From positions 53,324 through 117,323 of the forward strand of contig JAKZAN010000099.1 in assembly GCA_023053545.1 (NCBI GenBank): a stretch of 64,000 bases of DNA, in the 5' to 3' direction. A program made the position numbers and the translations under genes. The stretch's first letter is position 1. Every line of letters starts with the position of its first letter. The DNA is from Lepidurus packardi. Its lineage: Eukaryota; Arthropoda; Branchiopoda; Notostraca; Triopsidae. Under the pieces are notes generated by a model. That model had not been told where the DNA came from, did no database searches, and saw only the letters and a list, made by a program, of their open reading frames with translations. Of this stretch, positions 24,236 through 34,781 are shown piece after piece.

Positions 24236-25688
24236 ACATGCAAATTTCAAGGAAATTTCGTTGAAATTTCAGGTAAAATTACAATCAAATTTCAAGGAAA
24301 TTTCATTGAAATTTCAGGTAAAATTACAAGCATATTTCAACGAAATTTCAATGAAATTTCAGTGTAATTTCAATAAGATTTCGAGGAAATTTCAGGTAAA
24401 ATTACAAGCAAATTTCAAGGAAATTTCATTGAAGTTTCTGTGTAATTTCAATAAGATTTCGAAGAAATTTCAGGTAAAATTACAAACAAATTTCAGTGTA
24501 ATTTCAATAAGATTACGAGGAAATTTCAGGTAAAATTACAAGCAAATTTCAAGGAAATTTCATTGAAATTTGAGGTAAAATTACAAGCATATTTCAACGA
24601 AATCTCAATGAAATTTCAGTGTAATTTCAATAAGATTACGAGGAAATTTAAGGTAAAATTACAAGCAAATTTCAAGGAAATTTCATTGAAATTTGAGGTA
24701 AAATTACAAGCATATTTCAACGAAATTTCAATGAAATTTCAGTGTAATTTCAATAACATTTCAAGGAAATTTCAGGTAAAATTACAAGCAAATTTCAAGG
24801 AAATTTCATTGAAATTTCAGGTAAACTTACAAGCATCTGTCAACGAAATTTCAATGAAATTTCAGTGTAATTTCAATAAGATTTCGAGGAAATTTCAGGT
24901 AAAATTACAAGCAAATTTCAAGGAAATTTTATTGAAATTTCAGGTAATATTACAAGCATATTTCAACGAAATTTCAATGAAATTTCAGTGTAATTTCAAT
25001 AAGATTTCGAGGAAATTTCAGGTAAAATTACAAGCAAATTTCAAGGAAATTTCATTGAAATTTCAGGTAAAATTACAAGCAAATTTCAAGGAAATTTCAT
25101 TGAAATTTGAGGTAAAATTACAAGCATATTTCAACGAAATTTCAAAGAAATTTCATTGTAATTTAAATAAGATTTCGAGGAAATTTCAGGTAAAATTAAA
25201 AGCAAATTTCAAGGAAATTTCATTGAAATTTCAGTGTAATTTCAATAAGATTTCGAGGAAATTTCAGGCAAAATTACAAGCAAATTTCAAGTAAATTTCA
25301 TTGAAATTTCAGGTAAAATTACAAGCATATTTCAACGAAATTTCAATGAAATTTCATTGAAATTTGAGGTAAAATTACAAGCATATTTCAACGAAATTTC
25401 AATGAAATTTCATTGTAATTTAAATAAGATTTCGAGGAAATTTCAGGTAAAATTAAAAGCAAATTTAAAGGAAATTTCATTGAAATTTCAGTGTAATTTC
25501 AATAAGATTTCGAAAAAATTTCAGGTAAAATTACAAGCAAATTTAAAGGAAATTTCATTGAAATTTCAGGTAAAATTACAAGCATATTTCAACGAAATTT
25601 CAATCAAATTTCAGTGTAATTTCAACAAGATTTCGAGGAAATTTCAGGTAAAATTACAAGCAAATTACAAGGAAATTTCATGTAAAAT

Positions 25689-28600
25689 AACCAGTTTAGA
25701 CCTGTGTAAACCAGTTTATACCATTTAGAACCAGTTTAGAAATGTTTACACCGGTATAAACCAGTTTATAATCTAGTTTTAACCAGTTTAAACCAGATTA
25801 AGCCAGTTTTAACCGGTTTAAACAAGTTTGAACTAGTATAAACCAGTTTATAAACTACGTTAAACCAGTTTAGACATGAGTAAACCAGTTTAGACATGAG
25901 TAGAAAAGTTTAAACCAGTTTGAACTAGTATAAACCAGGTTAAACCAGTGTAAAACAGTTAATAAACTAGTTTAAACCAGTTTAGACCTTTTTAGGCCTG
26001 GTTTAAACCAGTTTAAGCCAGTTAAAAACGGTTTAAACCAGTTTATAAACTAGCTTAAACAAGCTTAGACCTGTTAAAAAAAATTTAAACCAGTTTGAAC
26101 TAGTATAAACCAGTATAAACCAGTTTAGACCTGTGTAAACCAGTTTATACCATTTAGAACCAGTTTAGACCTGTTTACACCGGTATAAACCAGTTTATGA
26201 ACTAGCTTAAACCAGTTTAGACCTGTTTACACCGGTATAAACCATTTTATGAACTCGCTTAAACCAGTTTAGACCTGTGTAAACCAGTTTAAACCAGTTT
26301 GAACTAGTATAAACAAGTTTAAACCAGTGTAAAACAGTTAATAAACTAGTTTAAACCAGTTTAGACCTGTTTAGGCCTGGTTTAAACCAGTTTAAGCCAG
26401 TTAAAAACGTTTTAAACCAGTTAATAAACTAGTTTGAACAAGTTTAGACCTGATAAAAAAATTTCAACCAGTTTGAACTAGTATCAACCAGTTTAAACCA
26501 GTTTAGATTTGTGTAAACCAGTTTATACCAGTTAAAACCAGTTTAGACCTGTTTACACCGGTATAAACCAGTTTATAATCTAGTTTTGACCAGTTCAAAC
26601 CAGATTAAGCCAGTTTTAACCGGCTTAAACCAGTTTAAACCAGTTTAGACCTGTGTAAACCAGTTTATACCATTTAGAACCAGTTTGGACCTGTTTACAC
26701 CGGTATAAACCAGTTTATAAACTAGCTTAAACCAGTTTAGACCTGTGTAAACCAGTTTAAACCAGTTTGAACTAGTATAAACAAGTTTAAACCAGTGTAA
26801 CACAGTTAATAAACTAGTTTAAACCAGTTTAGACCTGTTAAAAAAATTTAAACCAGTTTGAACTAGTTTATACCAGTTAAAACCATTTTAGACCTGTTAA
26901 CACCGGTATTAACCAGTTTATAATCTAGTTTTAACCAGTTTAAACCAGATTAAGCCAGTTTTAACCGGTTTAAACCAGTTTGAACTAGTATAAACCAGTT
27001 TATAAACTACGTTAAACCAGTTTAGACATGAGTAAACCAGTTTAGACATGAGTAGACCAGTTTAAACCTGTTTGAACTAGTATAGACCAGGTTAAACCAG
27101 TGTAAAACAGTTAATAAACTAGTTTAAACCAGTTTAGACCTTTTTAGGCCTGGTTTAAACCAGTTTAAACCAGAAAACAGTTAAAACCAGTTTAGACAGT
27201 TAAAACAGTTTTAAACATTTAAAACGGTTTTAACTGTTAAAACCAGTTTAGACCTGTTTACACCGGTATAAACCAGTTTATAATCTAGTTTTGACCAGTT
27301 TAAACCAGATTAAGCCAGTTTTAACCGGTTTAAACCAGTTTGAACTAGTACAAACCAGTTTACACCGGTTTAGACCTGTGTTAACCAGTTTATACCATTT
27401 AGAACCAGTTTGGACCTGTTTACACCGGTGTAAACCAGTTTATAAACTAGCTTAAACCAGTTTAGACCTGTGTAAACCAGTTTAAACCAGTTTGAACTAG
27501 TATAAACAAGTTTAAACCAGTGTATCACAGTTAATAAACTAGTTTAACCCAGTTTAGACCTGTTAAAAAAATTTCAACTAGTTTGACCTAGTATAAACCA
27601 GTTTAAACCAGTTTAGACCTGTGTAAACCAGTTTATACCAGTTAAAACCAGTTTAGACCTGTTTACACCGGTATAAACCAGTTTATAATCTAGTTTTGAC
27701 CAGTTTAAACCAGATTAAGCCAGTTTTAACCGGCTTAAACCAGTTTGAACTAGTATAAACCAGTTTAAACCAGTTTAGACCTGTGTAAACCAGTTTATAC
27801 CATTTAGAACCAGTTTAGACCTGTTTACACCGGTATAAACCAGTTTATAAACTAGATTAAACCAGTTTAGACCTGTGTAAACCAGTTTAAACCAGTTTGA
27901 ACTAGTATAAACAAGTTTAAACCAGTGTAACACAGTTAATAAACTAGTTTAAACCAGTTTAGACCTGTTAAAAAAATTTCAACCAGTTTGAACTAGTTTA
28001 TACCAGTTAAAACCAGTTTAGACCTGTTTACACCGGTATAAACCAGTTTATAATCTAGTTTTAACCAGTTTAAACCAGATTAAGCCAGTTTTAACCGGTT
28101 TAAATCAGTTTGAACTAGTATAAACCAGTTTATAAACTACGTTAAACCAGTATAGACATGAGTAAACCAGTTTAGACATGAGTAGACCAGTTTAAACCAG
28201 TTTGAACTAGTATAAACCAGGTTAAACCAGTGTAAAACAGTTAATAAACTAGTTTAAACCAGTTTAGACCTTTTTAGGCCTGGTTTAAACCAGTTTAAGC
28301 CAGTTAAAAACGTTTTAAACCAGTTTATAAACTAGTTTGAACAAGTTTAGACCTGTTAAAAAAATTTCAACCAGTTTGAACTAGTATCAACCAGTTTAAA
28401 CCAGTTTAGACCTGTGTAAACCAATTTATACCAGTTAAAACCAGTTTAAACCTGTTTACACCGTAATAAACCAGTTTATAATCTAGTTTTGACCAGTTTA
28501 AACCAGATAAAGCCAGTTTTAACCGGTTTAAACCAGTTTGAACTAGTATAAACCAGTTTACACCAGTTTAGACCTGTGTAAACCAGTTTATACCATTTAG

Positions 28601-31600
28601 AACCAGATTGGACCTGTTTACACCGGTGAAAACCAGTTTATAAACTAGCTTAAACCAGTTTAGACCTGTGTAAACCAGTTTAAACCAGTTTGAACTAGTA
28701 TAAACAAGTTTAAACCAGTGTAACACAGTTAATAAACTAGTTTAAACCAGTTTAGACCTGTTAAAAAAATTTCAACCAGTTTGAACTAGTATAAACCAGT
28801 TCAGACCAGTTTAGACCTGTGTAAACCAGTTTATACCAGTTAAAACCAGTTTAGACCTATTTACACCGGTATAAACCAGTTTATAATCTAGTTTTGACCA
28901 GTTTAAACCAGATTAAGCCAGTTTTAACCGGTTTAAACCAGTTTGAACTAGTATAAACAGTTAATAAACTAGTTTAAACCAGTTAAGACCTGTTTAGGCC
29001 TGGTTTAAACCAGTTTAAGCAAGTTTAAGCCAGTTAAAAACGTTTTAAACCAGTTTATAAACTAGTTAAAACAAGTTTAGACCTGTTAAAAAAATTTCAA
29101 CCAGTTTGAACTAGTATAAACCAGTTTAAACCTTTGTAAGCCAGTTTATACCAGTTAAAACCAGTTTAGACCTGTTTACACCGGTATAAACCAGTTTATA
29201 ATCTGGTTTTGACCAGTTTAAACCAGATTAAGCCAGTTTTAACCGGCTTAAACCAGTTTGAACTAGTATAAACCAGTTTAAACCAGTTTAGACCTGTGTA
29301 AACCATTTTATACCATTTAGAACCAGTTTAGACCTGTTTACACCGGTATAAACCAGTTTATAAACTAGCTTAAACCAGTTTAGACCTGTGTAAACCAGTT
29401 TAAACCAGTTTGAGCTAGTATAAACAAGTTTAAACCAGTGTAACACAGTTAATAAACTAGTTTAAACCAGTTTAGACCTGTTAAAAAAAATTTAAACCAG
29501 TTTGAACTAGTTTATACCAGTTAAAACCAGTTTAGACCTGTTTACACCGGTATAAACCAGTTTATAATCTAGTTTTAACCAGTTTAAACAAGATTAAGCC
29601 AGTTTTAACCGGTTTAAACCAGTTTGAACTAGTATAAACCAGTTTATAAACTACGTTAAACCAGTTTAGACATGAGTAAACCAGTTTAGACATGAGTAGA
29701 CCAGTTTAAACCAGTTTTAACTTTTATAAACCAGGTTAAACCAGTGTAAAACAGTTAATAAACTAGTTTAAACCAGTTTAGACCTTTTTAGGCCTGGTTT
29801 AAACCAGTTTAAGCCAGTTAAAAACGGTTTAAACCAGTTTATAAACTAGCTTAAACAAGCTTAGACCTGTAAAAAAAAATTTAAACAAGTTTGAACTAGT
29901 ATAAACCAGTATAAACCAGTTTAGACTTGTGTAAACCAGTTTATACCATTTAGAACCAGTTTAGACCTGTTTACACCGGTATAAACCAGTTTATGAACTA
30001 GCTTAAACCAGTTTAGACCTGTTTACACCGGTATAAACCAGTTTACGAACTCGCTTAAACCAATTTAGACCTGTGTAAACCAGTTTAAACCATTTTGAAC
30101 TAGTATAAACAAGTTTAAACCAGTTTAAAACAGTTAATAAACTAGTTTAAACCAGTTTAGACCTGTTTAGGCTTGGTTTAAACCAGTTTAAGCCAGTTAA
30201 AAACGTTTTAAACCAGTTTATAAACTAGTTTGAACAAGTCTAGACCTGTTAAAAAAAATTCAACCAGTTTGAACTAGTATCAAAAAGTTTAAACCAGTTT
30301 AGACCTGTGTAAACCAGTTTATACCAGTTAATACCAGTTTAGACCTGTTTACACCGGTATAAACCAGTTTATAATCTGGTTTTGACCAGTTTAAACCAGC
30401 TTAAGCCAGTTTTAACCGGCTTAAACCAGTTTGAACTAGTATAAACCAGTTTAAACCAGTTTAGACCTGTGTAAACCAGTTTAGACCTGTGTAAACCAGT
30501 TTATACCATTAAGAACCAGTTTAAACCAGTTTAGACCTGTGAAAACCAGTTTATTCCATTTAGAACCAGTTTAGACCTGTTTACACCGGTATAAACCAGT
30601 TTATAAACTAGCTTAAACCAGTTTAGACCTGTGTAAACCAGTTTAAACCAGTTTGAACTAGTTTAAACAAGTTTAAACCAGTGTAACACAGTTAATAAAC
30701 TAGTTTAAACCAGTTTAGACCTGTAAAAAAATTTAAACCAGTTTGAACTAGTTTATACCAGTTAAAACCAGTTTAGACCTGTTTACAACGGTAGAAACTA
30801 GTTTATAATCTAGTTTTAACCAGTTTAAACCAGATTAAGCCAGTTTTAACCTGTTTAAACCAGTTTGAACTAGTATAAACCAGTTTATAAACTACGTTAA
30901 ACCAGTTTAGACATGAGTAAACCAGTTTAGACATGAGTAGACCAGTTTAAACCAGTTTGAACTAGTATAAACCAGGTTAAACCAGTGTAAAACAGTTAAT
31001 AAACTAGTTTAAACCAGTTTAGACCATTTTAGGCCTGGTTTAAACCAGTTTAAGCTAGTTAAAAACGGTTTAAACCAGTTTATAAACTAGCTTAAACAAG
31101 CTTAGACCTGTTAAAAAAAATTTAAACCAGTTTGAACTAGTATAAACCAGTATAAACCAGTTTAGACCTGTGTAAACCAGTTTATACCATTTAGAATAAG
31201 TTTAGACCTGTTTACACCGGTATAAACCAGTTTATGAACTCGCTTAAACCAGTTTAGACCTGTGTAAACCAGTTTAAACCAGTTTGAACTAGTATAAACC
31301 AGGTTAAACCAGTGTAAAACAGTTAATAAACTAGTTTAAACCAGTTTAGACCTTTTTAGGCCTGGTTTAAACCAGTTTAAGCCAGTTAAAAACGGTTTAA
31401 ACCAGTTTATAGACTAGCTTAATCAAGCTTAGACCTGTTAAAAAAATTTAAACCAGTTTGAACTAGTATAAACCAGTATAAACCAGTTTAGACCTGTGTA
31501 AACCAGTTTATACCATTTAGAACCAGTTTAGACCTGTTTACACCGGTATAAACCAGTTTATGAACTCGCTTAAACCAGTTTAGACCTGTGTAAACCAGTT

Positions 31601-33017
31601 TAAACCAGTTTGAACTAGTATAAACCAGGTTAAACCAGTGTAAAACAGTTAATAAACTAGTTTAAACCAGTTTAGACCTTTTTAGGCCTGGTTTAAACCA
31701 GTTTAAGCCAGTTAAAAACGGTTTAAACCAGTTTATAAACTAGCTTAATCAAGCTTAGACCTGTTAAAAAAAATTTAAACCAGTTTGAACTAGTATCAAC
31801 CAGTTTAAACCAGTTTAGACCTGTGTAAACCAGTTTATACCAGTTAAAACCAGTTTAGACCTGTTGACACCGGTATAAACCAGTTTATAATCTAATTTTG
31901 ACCAGTTTAAACCAGATTAAGCCAGTTTTAACCGGTTTAAACCAGTTTGAACTAGTATAAACCAGTCTATAGACTACCTTAAACCAGTTTAGACATGAGT
32001 AAACCAGTTTTGACATAAGTAGACCAGTCTAAACCAGTTTGAACTAGTATAACCCAGTTTAAACCAATTTAGACCTGTGTAAACCAGTTTATGCCATTTA
32101 GAACGAGTTTCGACCTGTTTACAAAGGTATAAACCAGTTTATAAACTAGCTTAAACCAGTTTAGACCTGTGTAAACCAGTTTAAACCAGTTTGAACTAGT
32201 ATAAACAAGTTTAAACCAGTGTAAAACAGTTAATAAACTAGTTTAAACCAGTTAAGACCTGTTTAGGCCTGGTTTAAACCAGTTTAAGCCAGTTTAAGCC
32301 AGTTAAAAACGTTTTAAACCAGTTTATAAACTAGTTAAAACAAGTTTAGACCTGCTAAAAAAATTTCAACCAGTTTGAACTAGTATAAACCAGTTTAAAC
32401 CTTTGTAAACCAGTTTATACCAGTTAAAACCAGTTTAGACCTGTTTACACCGGTATAAACCAGTTTATAATCTGGTTTTGACCAGTTTAAACCAGATTAA
32501 GCCAGTTTTAACCGGCTTAAACCAGTTTGAACTAGTATAAACCAGTTTAAACCAGTTTAGACCTGTGTAAACCAGTTTATACCATTTAGAACCAGTTTAG
32601 ACCTGTTTACACCTGTATAAACCAGTTTATAAACTAGCTTAAACCAGTTTAGACCTGTGTAAACCAGTTTAAACCAGTTTGAACTAGTATAAACAAGTTT
32701 AAACCAGTGTAACACAGTTAATAAACTAGTTTAAACCAGTTTAGACCTTTTTAGGCCTGGTTTAAAGCAGTTTAAGCCAGTTAAAAACGTTTTAAACCAG
32801 TTTAGACCTGTTTAGGCCTGGTTTAAACCAGTTTAAGCCAGTTAAAAACGTTTTAAACCAGTTTATAAACGAGTTAGAACAAGTTTAGACCTGTTAAAAA
32901 AATTTCAACCAGTTTGAACTAGTATCAACCAGTTTAAACCAGTTTAGACCTGTGTAAACCAGTTTATACCAGTTAAAACCAGTTTAGACCTGTTTACACC
33001 GGTATAAACCAGTTTAT
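25689..33017 (+). repeat. Satellite B, block 1 (about 7.3 kb)
   Basis: A tandem array of roughly 10-bp words: AAACCAGTTT, AGACCTGTGT, AGACCTGTTT, ACACCGGTAT, GAACTAGTAT and similar, with 9-, 11- and 12-bp variants. Several words are palindromes or close to it (TAAACTAGTTTA, ACCGGT, AGGCCT). Longer modules recur in varied order; a 326-bp period is visible between 31421 and 31747. No open frame of note is present because TAA is frequent in TAAACC words. No gene is seen. Confidence 0.95.
33010..33017 (+). other. 5' target-site duplication of LINE L3
   Basis: CAGTTTAT precedes the 5' end of L3 and is repeated at 38109-38116 after its tail. Removing the element rejoins a standard satellite B series (CCAGTTTATAATCTAG). 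Confidence 0.9.
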
Positions 33018-33050
33018 GGTGGACGACGGGTCGACGACTAGTGAAGACGT
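33018..33050 (+). promoter_or_regulatory. Internal promoter region of LINE L3 with DPE
   Basis: With the first base of the element as +1, AGACGT at 33045-33050 sits at +28 to +33 and matches the DPE consensus RGWYVT (the seven bases AGACGTG form a classic strong DPE). The start GGTGGACG is a poor Inr, so the promoter call rests mainly on the DPE and its spacing. Confidence 0.5.
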
Positions 33051-33137
33051 GTCACCCATCTCTCTCCTAAAAAGTCAATTTTTCACCTCAAATCCTGTTA
33101 CTTTTGTTCTGTGTTACAGTTTAAATGAAATGTTCTG

Positions 33138-33169
33138 AAATGAATGAATGAATGAATGAATGAATGAAA
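33138..33169 (+). repeat. (AATG)n microsatellite in the L3 5' UTR
   Basis: About seven AATG units lie between two direct copies of ATGAAATGTTCTGA (33125-33138 and 33164-33177). Slippage after a short duplication is likely. The rest of the 5' UTR (to 33449) shows no further clear structure. Confidence 0.85.
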
Positions 33170-33449
33170 TGTTCTGAGTGCTTAAAACCCTTGTTCGTTT
33201 GGTGATTAAATTGAACTTATTACCTATTGCCTCCATTGACAATTACCCCTAAAAGTGACACCATGTGACACACCCTACAATCAGTTTCCTTACCGTTCCT
33301 TAAAGGGTCTGGTTCCTTACCACGACGATAAAGTAATACTCAGTTATCTAAACTAATAACTTCGTTTTTGTTAAGTTTGTTGCTTAACGTTGTGTTAAAA
33401 GTGTTAGCCACGTTAAACGTCCGCCCATATTGGTTCAGGAATTTCCCCC

Positions 33450-34781
33450 ATGGAAGGTGCAGCAGCACTGCCGACTCCGAAAACTGGCCCAGCGGAAAAA
33501 AGAAAAACTACTGAAAAAGACAACTCAATGGAATACACCGATGCTTCGATTTGTAAAATCTACGGAAACGAATTTGAAAATGATCAAACCTCCTCGAATT
33601 CATGTCCAAGCCGTCAAAATTCGTTAAAACGCGCCCGGTTACACTCCCCCAGGGCTCAACTCTCGTTTCGAAAACGCTCCAACTCGATTAGCAGCGTAGT
33701 ACCGTCTCAAACAGAAATCATAGCCTACACATTGCAAGCCATGATGGAAACCCAAGTTCTGCTTACAGAGCAAGTTAAAAATCTAACCGGAATCGTTCTC
33801 AAACTTGAAACCAAACTCGAAACAAGAGCTGAAGCTAGACCTGAAAACGTACTCAATGCCACCGAGCCACGACAAGAGGAAAAAAAACAGGAAGAAAATG
33901 GATGGCTGCTTGTCACCAGAAGACACCGACCTAAACAACCCAAGACTCAAAACAACGGAAAGGAGAATACCATCCCCTTGCCTGAAACTTCCCCAGAACA
34001 AACTCCTAACATTAGCTCAATCAACGCTTAAAAAGCCGTGACTCTTTTCATCCGTCAGCAGGACGCCGAAAAACGTAAAAAGCAGTACACCAAAAGAGAG
34101 CTCCTATCCTTAATCGACTCTGATATTAAAGCCTTTGATAGCCAAGCACCTCGCCCAATCCTGGTGAGAAAAAAGATGCAAGGAGATCTAATCCTCACAT
34201 ACAAAAACAAAGCTGAAAAAGAAGAATCCGCAAAAATTTTGGACGGAAAATTTCTCTGTCAACTTGGAATGATCAAGGTCGTCACTATCCAACCTAAGCT
34301 AAAAGTAGCAATTCATCTGCTCCCGAAAGATGTCTCAAGAGAAGAAATTTGGGAACACCTTTCAGAAAAGAACTCAAGTCTCAATATCACTTTTAAACCT
34401 GATCAAGTTTCATGGATCAACGAGGACAATGGCAAAAAACACGGCTCCATCCTCTATACTTGCTCGTCAGAAACGGAAAAAAACATCCTTACAAGTCGCG
34501 GAACTCTTCTTGCCTTCAACCGTACAGTACAAGTGGAAAGCTCTCGACCGCCCTCAATCCTCCAATGCTTTAAATGCCAAAAATACGGGCACACTTCCTT
34601 CAACTGTCAAAGCATTACCTCCAAATGCGCCAAGTGTGGCACAATAATACATGAAACTAAAAACTGCGACAACACCTTCTTGAAATGTGTCAACTGCGGA
34701 GGCAAACACGCAGGCTTTGATAAGAACTGCCCAACCCGAATTGCTGCCATTAAAGAAGCCCAATCCGCTAAAAAAGCATGA
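33450..34781 (+). pseudogene. LINE ORF1 (gag-like, three zinc knuckles), one in-frame stop, L3
   Basis: It starts at the ATG at 33450 (MEGAAALPTPK) and runs in one frame to the TGA at 34781, interrupted only by TAA at 34029-34031. The N-terminal half is basic and Ser-rich with a predicted coiled coil (residues about 95-130, VLLTEQVKNLTGIVLKLETK). After the stop a conserved domain aligns with L2 ORF1 (SEKNSSLNITF matches SDKNSSLNINF). Three knuckles follow at 34566-34730: CX2CX4HX4C, CX2CX4HX4C and CX2CX3HX6C, a set typical of Jockey- and I-type LINEs. Its family role is binding element RNA and chaperoning cDNA synthesis. The stop would yield a 193-residue fragment lacking the knuckles unless it is read through. 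Confidence 0.88.

Larger units (their letters stand above)
7761..25688 (+). repeat. Satellite A, block 2 (about 17.9 kb)
   Basis: A continuous array of 11-bp words (AAATTTCAAGG, AAATTTCATTG, AAATTTCAGGT, ATATTTCAACG, AAATTTCAATG, AAATTTCAGTG, TAATTTCAATA, AGATTTCGAGG) and the 12-bp word AAAATTACAAGC. Three 11-mers plus the 12-mer make a 45-bp module; six or seven words make a 78-bp module; together they give a 123-bp dimer. The core TGAAATTTCA is a perfect palindrome. Since 45, 78 and 123 are multiples of three, one frame stays open for very long stretches (9543-12755 and 12785-15916). Stops and frame changes occur often elsewhere and several higher-order repeat lengths are not multiples of three, so I do not call it coding. 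The exact end against satellite B (25681-25690) is uncertain by a few bases. Confidence 0.96.

Noticed and set aside
7761-25688. CENP-B box or telomere-type repeat in satellite A
   Set aside because: No word resembling the CENP-B box or a (TTAGG)n or (TTAGGG)n series was found.
17479-25728. Many 90-300 codon frames in satellite A
   Set aside because: Same repeat by-product, broken at every higher-order unit.
25689-33017. CRISPR-like array of regularly spaced AAACCAGTTT
   Set aside because: The spacers are themselves variants of the same 10-bp word, there are no unique spacers or cas genes, and the context is eukaryotic.
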